Source: a virus. From it: a stretch of 23,446 nt of DNA. Position numbers and translations under genes: made by a program. Each line of letters starts with the position of its first letter. Position 1 is the first letter of the stretch. The notes under the pieces were generated by a model that made no database searches, was not told the origin of the DNA, and worked only from the letters and a program-made list of their open reading frames with translations. Positions 12,649 to 21,840 of this stretch are shown piece by piece. The stretch covers positions 1-23,446 of the IMG/VR virus record IMGVR_UViG_3300020420_000062; one strand, given 5' to 3'.

Positions 12649-15222
12649 TTAGATATCTGACATTGACATTACAGATACTCTAACGTGTCTTGCTTCTGTT
12701 AAGTAGCAAGTAAGAGTATTTGCGTCAGTCTCTTCTACAGGTACGAGATCGTTGGCGTACAATCCGTCATCACCCAGTACCATAACTTGTACAACCAAGA
12801 AGTTGGAGTTCAAGTTGTGAGAAACTGTGTGAGTCGTAGCTGTTGATGTAGACTGGAAGGTAAACTTCGTAGAGTTTACAGCAGATCTGATCGCACTGTC
12901 ACCAGAAATTCTAGCAGCAGTTTCTGTTGCGAGGTCTCCCTCAACATCAGAGATCAATGAGTCTAACTCAGCAGTACTAGATGCAAGTTGTGAATCTAGT
13001 GCAGCGTCTACTTCCTTCATCGTTGTCGCAGAATCAAGATAGTTTGTTCCACTGTGAGCAGAGAACGTACCATCTGTATTCAGACCAGCAGCGGCTTCTA
13101 CATTGTCAACTTCTGTTTGAAGACCAGAAATACCAGTTGTTACTGAACCGGCAACTGAGTCTGCAACAGACTTGATTTGTGCATCAAGAGCTTCATCAGC
13201 AGAAACCAATGATGTAGCAGAACCAAGGTAGTTGGTAGAACCATTCGCTGTGTATGAACCATCAGCACCAAGACCAGCACCTGTCTGAGTAGCATCCAAT
13301 TCAGATTGGAGACTAGTAGCATCAGATTGAAGTGTGGAGATGTCAGTGATTACTGAAGAAGCAACTCTAACACCGGACGCTGATTTTGTAAGAGTGGCAC
13401 CGTCCAACTTCAACTGCAGCGTAGCAGCAGTATCTGTTGAAGCATTGGATCCATCTACAGACAACATCATACCAGAATCAGACGCGAGGTCTAGACCGAT
13501 TTCGTCAGAAGGTAGTTCTACAACACCAGCACCAAATGATAAGAACAGTTCATTACCATTCTTCTTGATACCGGCACCAGCTTCGATTTGTCCAGCTCCT
13601 GAGAACTGTTCAAATACCATTGCAGTTGAACCGACACTTACTGGATCAGCATTAACAAGGACATAACCATTGTTTGCCTGTGAAGAACCTTCTTCAACAA
13701 ATGTGAATGCACCAGAACTAACTTCGTCATCAGTATCAAAGTCTGCTGCCCTAGTAGGTTGTCCTGAGGCCTCAACAACAAAGATACCATTTTGTGCGCC
13801 GTTTGTCTGATCTTTAATAAGAATTCTATCACCAGTTGCAATCGCAACACCGTCAATTGTTTGACCGTTAGCAAAACCAGTGTTGAAGTCTAGGTTTGCC
13901 GTTGTGGCAACTCGTACTGATGCCTTAACATCAAGACCAGAAGCAGTTGCGTCTACATAACCCTTAGTCGCAGCATCCGCATCGTCAGAAGGAGAAGGCA
14001 AGTTAGTGATTCTGTTGCTACTCATGTTCAGAGTACCACCCATTGTATCACCAGCTTTCTCTACTGCAGCGTCAGCGACATCAGAAACTGCCTTAATCGC
14101 ACTATCAAGTGCTACGTCAGCGGTTGTCATAGATGTTGTTGAGTCAAGATAGTTAGTACCACTGTATGATACAAATGTACCATCAGCAGCAAGACCTACT
14201 GCATTTTCTATAGCATCAACTTCTGATTGCAATCCAGAAATACCAGTTGTTACTGAACCGGCAACTGAATCAGCAACAGACTTAATCTGTGCATCAAGAG
14301 CTTCGTCAGCAGATACTAATGAAGTCGCAGAAGCAAGATAGTTCGTAGAACCATTTGCAGTGTAAGCACCGCCTGCTCCAAGACCAGCACCAGTTTGTGT
14401 CGCATCTAATTCAGATTGAACTGAAGCAACGGCGCTATCTAATGCTTCGTCGGCAGAAACCAATGAAGTTGCACCTGTAAGGTAAGTAGTAGCACCATTA
14501 GCACTATACGCACCACCAGCACCAAGTCCAGCACCTGTTTGAGTTGCATCCAACTCAGATTGTACATTACCAATAGACGTTGCATTTGCGCTGTCTGCAG
14601 AAGCTCTTGAAGAGGCTTCAGCAGTAATCGCGTCAGCATTTGTCTTGATCTGGGCATCCAATAAAGAATCAGCATTCTTTAATGAGGTTGCACCAGTAAT
14701 ATAGTTTGACGAACCATCAGCGGTATAAGTACCGTCTGTGTTTAACCCTGTGCCAGATTGGCTAGTGTTGATTTCGTCTGATACTGCTTTAATCGCAGCA
14801 TCCAACAATGCGTCAGTCCCTTTAAGGGTTGTTGCACTGTCAATATAGTTTGTTCCACTGTGAGCGGTTAATGAACCGTCAGCAGCAAGACCAGCACCAG
14901 TTTGTGTGGCGTCTAGTTCAGATTGAATCGCCGCATCAGCAGACTGCCTCGCGGATTCTTCAGCATTAACATCTGCAACTCTCGCAGCTGTTTCTACTGC
15001 AATTGCCGATGTCATCTCTTGAAGAGATACCGCTTGACGTACTACGACTTGATCGCTTCCGTCTAAACTAGAGAACTTAAATACTTTATCAGTAGTATTA
15101 TACCACAAACGACCAGCGGCCGCTGGTGTGGGATCGGCAGCGACTTGCTCAATTCGTAAACTTTCGATTACTGAATTATCTGCAAGCTTAATGCCATGAA
15201 ATTTAATATACTTATTAGACAT
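12649..15222 (-). CDS. Repetitive tail fibre protein with seven ~48-aa repeats (857 aa)
   Basis: The N-terminus (1-70) has GRLWYNTTDKVFKF, a common phage fibre attachment-type domain. A coiled-coil-like stretch (70-98) precedes five repeats at 99-385 and two more at 638-750. The unit is QSELDATQTGAGLGADG ... NYLxSATSLVSADEALDAQI. Between the groups, residues 390-425 hold the phage fibre repeat AGDTMGGTLNM ... ATKGYVDA. Residues 430-565 form a domain seen in many tail fibres (TGDRILIKDQTNGAQNGIF, AMVFEQFSGAG). The C-terminal 795-857 (HTVSHNLNSNFLVVQVMV ... RVSVMSM) form a small beta domain that also ends the 144-aa gene at 15320-15754. The ribosome site AGAGG at 15233-15229 has 6-nt spacing. 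It is flanked by a late promoter and a terminator, so it can form a monocistronic unit. It is probably a trimeric long-fibre shaft protein. Confidence 0.88.
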   Translation of the reverse strand: MSNKYIKFHGIKLADNSVIESLRIEQVAADPTPAAAGRLWYNTTDKVFKFSSLDGSDQVVVRQAVSLQEMTSAIAVETAARVADVNAEESARQSADAAIQSELDATQTGAGLAADGSLTAHSGTNYIDSATTLKGTDALLDAAIKAVSDEINTSQSGTGLNTDGTYTADGSSNYITGATSLKNADSLLDAQIKTNADAITAEASSRASADSANATSIGNVQSELDATQTGAGLGAGGAYSANGATTYLTGATSLVSADEALDSAVASVQSELDATQTGAGLGAGGAYTANGSTNYLASATSLVSADEALDAQIKSVADSVAGSVTTGISGLQSEVDAIENAVGLAADGTFVSYSGTNYLDSTTSMTTADVALDSAIKAVSDVADAAVEKAGDTMGGTLNMSSNRITNLPSPSDDADAATKGYVDATASGLDVKASVRVATTANLDFNTGFANGQTIDGVAIATGDRILIKDQTNGAQNGIFVVEASGQPTRAADFDTDDEVSSGAFTFVEEGSSQANNGYVLVNADPVSVGSTAMVFEQFSGAGQIEAGAGIKKNGNELFLSFGAGVVELPSDEIGLDLASDSGMMLSVDGSNASTDTAATLQLKLDGATLTKSASGVRVASSVITDISTLQSDATSLQSELDATQTGAGLGADGSYTANGSTNYLGSATSLVSADEALDAQIKSVADSVAGSVTTGISGLQTEVDNVEAAAGLNTDGTFSAHSGTNYLDSATTMKEVDAALDSQLASSTAELDSLISDVEGDLATETAARISGDSAIRSAVNSTKFTFQSTSTATTHTVSHNLNSNFLVVQVMVLGDDGLYANDLVPVEETDANTLTCYLTEARHVRVSVMSMSDI
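12973..13311 (-). repeat. Distal group of two fibre repeats (units 6 and 7)
   Basis: Encodes residues 638-750. Unit 6 (13123-13311) is nearly identical in protein to unit 4 (14233-14421): 63 residues differ at only a few positions. The DNA has drifted mostly at third codon positions. A copy-and-insert event that carried a repeat across the central fibre domain would explain this. Confidence 0.75.
14068..14928 (-). repeat. Proximal group of five fibre repeats (units 1-5)
   Basis: Encodes residues 99-385 in units of about 48-63 residues sharing QSELDATQTGAGL, a TNYL core and a SATSLVSADEALD end. Units 3 and 4 are the most alike; units 2 and 5 are more diverged and carry longer tails. The pattern suggests a regular trimeric shaft whose length could change by unequal recombination. 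Confidence 0.8.
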
Positions 15223-15294
15223 TTTTTTCCTCTCTGTTAAAAAGATTTAGTTTTGCAAAATTAAATGATCCGGTAACTCGAATCGACAGTGTTC

Positions 15295-15302
15295 TATTTA
15301 TA
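15295..15302 (-). promoter_or_regulatory. T4-type late promoter for the repetitive tail fibre gene
   Basis: A perfect TATAAATA on the minus strand, 17 bases after the stop of the 144-aa gene. Initiation near 15289 would leave a leader of about 67 nt ending in the AGAGG site of the fibre gene. Confidence 0.78.
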
Positions 15303-15319
15303 AAAAGAAAGGAGTTTAA

Positions 15320-15754
15320 CTATGGTGTTTCTGGTAATAATTCAACATTGTCGAAAATTACATCAACATAACCAGTAATTGTTTCGGAAAGATGTACTTT
15401 AAAACTATTAGAATCTATTACTTCCACATACGCAAGGAATGGTGTTCCGTCAGTTTCAAAAAGCTTTTCATGAAAAGAAGTAGTTCCCTTATCATGTTGG
15501 ATGACCCACTGATTTGCAGCACTGTTAATAACATATCTAAATGTTCTTAAAACAGGTTTATTGATTAGATCTACATAATCTGAAGTTGTAGCGATATTGG
15601 CAAGTTCTAGATTAGTTCTCGCTTCTGCGGCATTAGATCCTCCAGTGCCACCATGCTCAAGACCAATGTGCTCGCCGGTTTGGAATTCAGCGAGCCCCTC
15701 GGTATTTCCTGTGCCATCCTTATTAACTCTAATTGGGATAGTAGAGTTAGACAT
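15320..15754 (-). CDS. Small tail-fibre-like protein (144 aa)
   Basis: Residues 25-52 contain FQTGEHIGLEHGGTGGSN and AEARTNLEL, the 'GGTGA..AxARxNLGL' signature common in phage tail-fibre and collar proteins. It is followed by YVDLINKPVLRTF. Residues 80-140 (QWVIQHDKGTTSFHEKLFE, then SFKVHLSETITGYVDVIFD) resemble the C-terminal domain of the 857-aa fibre encoded just downstream. The start has AGGAGT at 15765-15760, immediately after the stop of the giant upstream gene, with a 13-nt gap, so the two are co-transcribed. It is probably a short fibre or adaptor protein, perhaps assembling with or competing with the longer fibre. Confidence 0.82.
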   Translation of the reverse strand: MSNSTIPIRVNKDGTGNTEGLAEFQTGEHIGLEHGGTGGSNAAEARTNLELANIATTSDYVDLINKPVLRTFRYVINSAANQWVIQHDKGTTSFHEKLFETDGTPFLAYVEVIDSNSFKVHLSETITGYVDVIFDNVELLPETP

Positions 15755-15767
15755 ATGTTACTCCTAC

Positions 15768-18700
15768 TTACGATGATAGGAGCCGTGTATCCGCCTGTGA
15801 TGATGTGATTCCATATCCAGCGACCATTGCCAAAACTCTCATACCATTGCCAAAAGGTTTCGTTGACATAAGTGCTTTATACAGTCTTCTCTTATCTGTT
15901 GTACCAGTAGTACTGAATCGATCACTTGTTATCAAAGTATCCTGACCTACGGCACCTCCATCAGAAAACGCAATCAAATCCAATTCTTTTCCTGTAAAGA
16001 AGTATCTCTGTGATCCCAATCTATTTGGGAACTGGATTACTAATTGTCCGTCTTCATTCAATGCAAGTTGTTCTAATATATTTAGTACCGCATGAGAGTC
16101 CGTCTCAGATATACCGGCGAAAACGTGTCTATCCCAAGGTTTCAGTACGTCTTTCTCGCGAACTACGAATCTTCTGAATCGTCCTTGGTTCTCAATATCA
16201 AAGGCTTTCAATTCTTGTTCTACGAATTCATCAACTCTAAAGTCAAAAATTCTAGATCCAAATTGATTTGTCAAACCTTCTACAAAGACAGAAGTTGTTC
16301 TATCCGTAGTTTCTCCAGTAGATTCGTCTACAGAGAAGAAAGGAGTTAGATCAGAGTACAACAATGGTGGCTCCGAAGTTTGGTATACACAGTGTACTGG
16401 TTGTGACAATGAATCATAATCTGGAACACCAGTTGTAGAGTCAACGTGTCTCTGGATAACAAACCATGCATAATCATCTGCTTGTGCGCTTGCTGCTTGA
16501 TCTCTCAGATAGAAAACAATACCGTGGTCTGCGACAGTCAATGTATAACTCATTGGATATGTTAGTGCAACACTTCTTTCTTGCTTCCCAGTTCTCCTAA
16601 AGAATCCTTTTTGCATTCTCAGAGTGCCGGTATTGAATGGAGTATCATAAACCAGTTCTGTACTAGAACCTCTCAGATACTTATCTTCATATCTAAATTC
16701 TGCCTTCGTTGTTTCTGTTCCGTCAGAAGTTCCTCCACCAAGAATTCTTTCATCTTCTGTACCAGCCGCCACTTTACTATAATCTTTAAACCCTACAATA
16801 CCGGCAGAGGGATTAAGTCCACTAGTTCTGATTGCCTTAAGTGATTGTACTTCTAAATAATCAGTAACCTCTGGAGATATCAAATGAGTTCTTGCTCGGA
16901 CGTATCCGGAATATTGAGGTCTAACACCACCAAGAAATCCTGGCTCTCTAAACTCGCCCTTTTCAAGTCCATCTGCACTTTGTATAGAAGTTACAGTTCC
17001 ATCACCTTTAATTTGATATTCTGTTGCAACGTGTACTTTCAGATATTCAAACTCTGTATTTCCTTTACTTCCCCCAACACCCTGATAGTTTTGAGTGGCA
17101 ATAAATGGAGAGGCATCTGTTACTTCATAACCTCTGCTGACTTCGAAACGTATTCTCCAAGGTTGATCCCCAGCGACACCGCCCAAGTTTGATTGGTCAT
17201 TTGTTTCAAGAACAACGGGCCCAATTGAGTGATCTGCGATAACCTCAAAACTTTCTAATTCTAAACCACACTCATGGTATGGGAAAGAAGAATAGTGTGC
17301 GTAGTTATCAGACACAGAAACTTCTGGATGATATCCTCTTAAATCTGGATCAAATGATGTCTCTGGGCCTTTTCTATCTCCTTGAGATATAAATCCTTTC
17401 GAAGAATATGTAGTACCAGCTTCAGAGACAAACTTTGGCCCTGCCGCGCCAATAACGTGTTGTTTGTAAGAAGTAAAGTACTTAGTATTTCCTCCCAAAG
17501 TTGAAGGATGAGTCGTGGCATCTGCAGTAGATATAGATAAATTATTATAACTTGCCCCAACAGCATCTGACAAGTGAGTAATTGGATCCGCAAATGTTCC
17601 AAAATCTCTGGCAAATGGGAACTTAATTTTAACTTTTTGTCTTACTAAAGAAGAAGGTAATTGAGATCTTACAAAACCAATTGTTTGTAAAGGCCCCAAT
17701 CCTCCAGTATCATCGTCAGTAAAATCATACTGAGTCATCGGTGTGACTGTAAATTGACCAGTAAACACTGCTTCTGATGGTAGATCGCTTACATACATTG
17801 TATTGTTTATGTATTGCGTACCGTCCCAGACTTCCATATCATATAAAGATACATTAGTAGGAATATCTGTATATCCATTTGATGTCATTTCATTTAGAAT
17901 TACTAAGAATGAATCGTCTGCTAATCCTGTCGCTGCAGTAATTACAGAACTAAATGGATCTGAATCAGCTGACCCTGCAGTATAAACTGTTGAGTACTTA
18001 GAAGAATTTTCATTCATCAATCCGTATGCACCAGTTTGGTTATGTATAGATGTCTTATCTAAATATGCCCATGAGTCCGGAGTATATTCAAACTTAATTA
18101 GGTTTGATTCTAGACTTACTTTCATAAACTTAGATATATAAGAATTAGTTATAACTGAATTCTTAATAGCAGCACCTAATGCAGCAGAACTGTTAAATCT
18201 TCTATCTGCAACATACTCCAAAGTTAGATCAAAAGTTGAAGGAGTGGTATAAGTTTCTGAAATAGAACTCTGAGATATTAATCCTGATAATGTAAATTCA
18301 AATTTATCACCATAGTAAGCCTCACTTGGGAGAGCAAAGTCTACTTTGTGTCGATATCCGCCCAAATAATAATTTCCAGTTGCATCAGAACTATCCTTTA
18401 CAGCAACTCCGAAAGAACCATTAATTGCAGTTACTCCAACAGGAGCAGAAGAAGCATTTCTAGTACTCGTATCAACCGCACTCATGCCAAAGTTGGCTCT
18501 ATCAGATTCTACTCTAACTGGTTCTAAACTCTCAGAATAATTCGCTGAATTATAACCAACAGATAAATCAAAACCTACTTCATTAGACCTAAACAATATA
18601 TTAGATGTATTTTCAGAATCTATTTCAAAACTATATTCTGGTAGATTATCATTCAACTCGTTCGCTAATTCTAATGCAAAGGCAGAAATAGAAGTAGACT

Positions 18701-21700
18701 CCACAGTAATCTGAACAGTTACCGGATCGCCAAATAATACGTCACTAGAAGTTCCAGTATATCTTCCTTTAATTCTTTGTAGAGTAAAAGTATAAACATC
18801 TCCTAACTGCATACCTGTTACGGACAATGGAGTTGGGGAACTATTGTCTTCTGTTTTCATGGATAAAGTCATAGATCCCAGAAGAGGTTTCGGTTCTATT
18901 TGATCTGAAGTAAAGAATGTTTCTGATTTATCTAACGCAATCCAGAAATGGTGTTTATTCCCTTGAACTAGTTCTTCTTCTTTATATTGAACTAAACTTG
19001 CTTCAGTAGAAGTAGACAGTCCAGTAGTAACATCTTCCGGAGAAAACTTAACACCTCTCGCAGAGTTGATCAAACATCTCTTGACTTTATTATATTCATT
19101 TTCGTAAATGAGTTTTGCAACTGTTCCGATTCCTACATATCCAGTAGAATATCCAGTTCCAGAAATTACTCCACCTTGGGGATCTTTCTTTAGGAATGTT
19201 TTACCTTCTCCAGAATTGACAATAAATTCATTGGACTCTTCTGGTTGTACCATATCAAGAGTTACATAACTCATTCTTTCTGTAGGAGATGCACCTCTTC
19301 CATCATACTCATTTTGTTCGTCAAAAGTCCTTCTATCATTCGGCATCCGACCAGTATATTTTGTCCACCCAATTACTAGTGCAGGGAAGTATTGCGTTGT
19401 TGCTGCTTGTGCAATTTCATCAGATGACCAAGTTGAAACAGTTACACTATCTCCTACTTGATGAGAAGTTCCAAGTGCATCGTTTACTAAGTTTACAACT
19501 ACCGGATTGTCAAAATCAAACGCTGTGCTCAAATTCGAGCTTGAAACTGGGTTAAGAAGAGTCTTTTCCCGCTCATATTCTATCCTAAACGATAAACTGT
19601 CTGCAATACCGTGGCCTTGGCTGGTTACGGCCACGTTGTTATTCGTATTTTTATCGGAGACATTTGTTAATTCTGTTTGAGCGCTAAACCTACTTAGTTT
19701 TGAAAATGTGAGTGCGCCGAAGTCTCCTGTTCTATCTCCCTTTTCTCCAAGAGTCTTAATTCCACTATTAGAAAATCCTGTAGACTGTGGGGGAATTCTA
19801 GAGAGAGTAGTATAATTTGCTTCTTTAGATGATACGGTTATTATAACTTGAGCATTATAAAGTTGATTACTCTGAGACTGCTGACTTGATTCATACGCAT
19901 TAGATCGGCCAACACTACCTTGAACCCAATAAGCATAACCGCCGGAAGGAACTTGAATTTGACTCTGAGCAAATGCTCCATTTGAGAGCCTTATACCACT
20001 CTGAGAAGTTAAAGTTGCTCCAGTAAGAGCAAATTCGTCTTCAATCGAAGGTTCTACAGTAGATGATGCTCCAGTACCAACCAATCTATAAGGTCTTACT
20101 ACTACATTTACCTCATGATCTTGAGCATTAAAAGTTCCATTGATAGCAAAAGTAGTTCCTGAGTATGCTGCCTCAAAATCTTTAGTGAGTACTGTCGAAG
20201 CAGACCATCCGGTCGATTCCGCAGTAGCAACATCATCATCCCCGAAAGGATTTTCTGAAAATATTTTTTCGCCGGGAAAGAAATCTTTAGACAATGCTTC
20301 TACTACGAGTTGTCTTCCCTCTGTTTGTTCTACCCATTCATCTATAAAAACAGTTTTTCTTTGTAGATTTCCGTATGGTTTCTTTTCAACATTAATTCTT
20401 GTGTTTACTTTTGCATAAGTAGAATCATCAGAATCAGGTAAGTCATTTTCTGGAACATAGTTTCCACCATAGACCATTCCGGAACTTGGAAGTCTGCTCT
20501 TTAGCATCTTTGGCCCATAGGAAATTGTTACAGTCAACCCATTTCCTACGGAAACTGGTTGTCCGGCAGAATCTAGAAATGTAATTCCAGTTCCGTCTAC
20601 AGAATACTCTGGTGTGAGTCCAGTTGAGGTTAATTTCGTTACAACATCAGAAGAATCGGTTGTAGTTACTGTATATACTTGGTCTACAGTTTCATCAAAA
20701 TCTGCAACATTAAATCCACCAGCACCAGCAAAATCTATAACGCTCTTAGTTCCATCAGAAATGTGTGTTGCAGTTTGACCTCTGACTCTTGCAAGTAACT
20801 CTGGGTCGTACATCATATTCTTTTCGAATATATTTTTACCTACTACACAAGGATCTCCGTTTGCATCTATAAATTCTGTTACAACACCGATTGCTCCTGA
20901 TTGTTCACCAATAACTCGTTGGCCAACTCTAAACTGAGCAACTTCAGTAAATCTTGCTGCAGCAGGATAGATTTCTTTTCCGAGAGGGAAGTTATCATCT
21001 CCATTTCCGTCACTGTCTCCAGTAAGAGATCCAGTTTGACTAGAAATACTAATTGCATCTTCGCCCTGATTTGATCCCAAGAAAACTCCAGAACCCTGTT
21101 CGCCGACAGTATCTAGTTGATTAAATACTCTCTCGTACTTATCTGCACCAATGTTAAAAATAATTTTCTTAACTCGACTCTGATGATTTACAACACCAGA
21201 AGGCAAAGTTTGACTAGTTTCATTAGTCATCATATTTGATGGGTGTGGATTTAAATACGCAAACAATTCAGAGTTCGGCCCAAGGTAAGAGGCGGCCGAA
21301 GTAGATCCTGATATTTGTTCTAATGTAGGAAATTCTGACCATCTTTTATTCCATCGTTCTGAATCGGCGTATGCTTGGTGAATATATTTGAATCTTTGAC
21401 CTGTCGGATTTTCTCCATTTCCTAGAGGCAAGTCATAAACGAATTTATTATGATCATGTTCATTGACCGCAGGCACTGTATAATTTGGTATTTTTGTGGG
21501 GTCTTCATATGCATTACCAAATGCTCCGCCTCCAACCGTAGAAGGATCAGAGTCGTAGTGGTATACAATAAATTTATCGATAAACGAGGTCAACTCGCTG
21601 TCAGAGATTGTGAGTTTAATAACTTCTGGGCCAACGTCTGTAAATCCGTTCGCCAATAGATCGTCTGTTAGCTGACTAAGAAGTGGTTTATCGTCATCTT

Positions 21701-21764
21701 TTTCTTTATCCCAATGATATCCGTCAAGATGTATGACATTATTTCGTTCAAGATTGACGCCCAT
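15768..21764 (-). CDS. Giant virion structural protein (1998 aa), baseplate or tail-fibre associated
   Basis: This is the largest protein in the window and I cannot name its family with certainty. It starts MGVNLERNNVIHLDG and is predicted mainly beta, with many short sandwich-like segments and no signal peptide or membrane helix. VAQFRVGQRVIGEQSGAIG (near residue 280) resembles small domains seen in phage structural proteins. The last 170 residues, with RFVVREKDVLKPWDRHVFAG, NRLGSQRYFFTGKELDLIAF and NGMRVLAMV, recall virion proteins of cyanophage-like myoviruses from memory. Its start is set by AAAGGAG at 21777-21771 with a 6-nt spacer and a late promoter upstream. Position before the fibre genes fits a baseplate or proximal fibre component. 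A proteinaceous scaffold for the fibre array is an alternative. Confidence 0.8.
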   Translation of the reverse strand: MGVNLERNNVIHLDGYHWDKEKDDDKPLLSQLTDDLLANGFTDVGPEVIKLTISDSELTSFIDKFIVYHYDSDPSTVGGGAFGNAYEDPTKIPNYTVPAVNEHDHNKFVYDLPLGNGENPTGQRFKYIHQAYADSERWNKRWSEFPTLEQISGSTSAASYLGPNSELFAYLNPHPSNMMTNETSQTLPSGVVNHQSRVKKIIFNIGADKYERVFNQLDTVGEQGSGVFLGSNQGEDAISISSQTGSLTGDSDGNGDDNFPLGKEIYPAAARFTEVAQFRVGQRVIGEQSGAIGVVTEFIDANGDPCVVGKNIFEKNMMYDPELLARVRGQTATHISDGTKSVIDFAGAGGFNVADFDETVDQVYTVTTTDSSDVVTKLTSTGLTPEYSVDGTGITFLDSAGQPVSVGNGLTVTISYGPKMLKSRLPSSGMVYGGNYVPENDLPDSDDSTYAKVNTRINVEKKPYGNLQRKTVFIDEWVEQTEGRQLVVEALSKDFFPGEKIFSENPFGDDDVATAESTGWSASTVLTKDFEAAYSGTTFAINGTFNAQDHEVNVVVRPYRLVGTGASSTVEPSIEDEFALTGATLTSQSGIRLSNGAFAQSQIQVPSGGYAYWVQGSVGRSNAYESSQQSQSNQLYNAQVIITVSSKEANYTTLSRIPPQSTGFSNSGIKTLGEKGDRTGDFGALTFSKLSRFSAQTELTNVSDKNTNNNVAVTSQGHGIADSLSFRIEYEREKTLLNPVSSSNLSTAFDFDNPVVVNLVNDALGTSHQVGDSVTVSTWSSDEIAQAATTQYFPALVIGWTKYTGRMPNDRRTFDEQNEYDGRGASPTERMSYVTLDMVQPEESNEFIVNSGEGKTFLKKDPQGGVISGTGYSTGYVGIGTVAKLIYENEYNKVKRCLINSARGVKFSPEDVTTGLSTSTEASLVQYKEEELVQGNKHHFWIALDKSETFFTSDQIEPKPLLGSMTLSMKTEDNSSPTPLSVTGMQLGDVYTFTLQRIKGRYTGTSSDVLFGDPVTVQITVESTSISAFALELANELNDNLPEYSFEIDSENTSNILFRSNEVGFDLSVGYNSANYSESLEPVRVESDRANFGMSAVDTSTRNASSAPVGVTAINGSFGVAVKDSSDATGNYYLGGYRHKVDFALPSEAYYGDKFEFTLSGLISQSSISETYTTPSTFDLTLEYVADRRFNSSAALGAAIKNSVITNSYISKFMKVSLESNLIKFEYTPDSWAYLDKTSIHNQTGAYGLMNENSSKYSTVYTAGSADSDPFSSVITAATGLADDSFLVILNEMTSNGYTDIPTNVSLYDMEVWDGTQYINNTMYVSDLPSEAVFTGQFTVTPMTQYDFTDDDTGGLGPLQTIGFVRSQLPSSLVRQKVKIKFPFARDFGTFADPITHLSDAVGASYNNLSISTADATTHPSTLGGNTKYFTSYKQHVIGAAGPKFVSEAGTTYSSKGFISQGDRKGPETSFDPDLRGYHPEVSVSDNYAHYSSFPYHECGLELESFEVIADHSIGPVVLETNDQSNLGGVAGDQPWRIRFEVSRGYEVTDASPFIATQNYQGVGGSKGNTEFEYLKVHVATEYQIKGDGTVTSIQSADGLEKGEFREPGFLGGVRPQYSGYVRARTHLISPEVTDYLEVQSLKAIRTSGLNPSAGIVGFKDYSKVAAGTEDERILGGGTSDGTETTKAEFRYEDKYLRGSSTELVYDTPFNTGTLRMQKGFFRRTGKQERSVALTYPMSYTLTVADHGIVFYLRDQAASAQADDYAWFVIQRHVDSTTGVPDYDSLSQPVHCVYQTSEPPLLYSDLTPFFSVDESTGETTDRTTSVFVEGLTNQFGSRIFDFRVDEFVEQELKAFDIENQGRFRRFVVREKDVLKPWDRHVFAGISETDSHAVLNILEQLALNEDGQLVIQFPNRLGSQRYFFTGKELDLIAFSDGGAVGQDTLITSDRFSTTGTTDKRRLYKALMSTKPFGNGMRVLAMVAGYGITSSQADTRLLSS

Positions 21765-21816
21765 ATGGAGCTCCTTTGCGCTTAGGTTAATACTATATTT
21801 AGTTTGATTGTGTTAG

Positions 21817-21824
21817 TATTTATA
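21817..21824 (-). promoter_or_regulatory. T4-type late promoter for the giant structural gene
   Basis: A perfect TATAAATA on the minus strand in the 76-nt gap after the 304-aa gene. Initiation near 21811 gives a leader of about 47 nt that ends with the AAAGGAG ribosome site. Confidence 0.78.
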
Positions 21825-21840
21825 ATTATTTTTCATTCTA

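Noticed and set aside
12649-13000. Self-cleaving endosialidase-type chaperone domain at the fibre C-terminus
   Set aside because: The C-terminal 60 residues are a small beta domain without the expected length or catalytic Ser/Lys context.
12981-14675. Open frames on the plus strand and in other minus frames within the repetitive fibre gene
   Set aside because: They mirror the repeat codons, lack ribosome sites and have odd compositions (runs of Leu/Gln/Val). The 857-aa frame explains the region.
1387-15222. Diversity-generating retroelement targeting the adhesin tips
   Set aside because: I found no reverse transcriptase gene, no template/variable repeat pair and no C-type lectin target. It cannot be excluded outside the window.
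15223-15319. A further small gene in the gap before the repetitive fibre
   Set aside because: The 97-nt gap contains a late promoter and a leader only; no frame of useful length is present.
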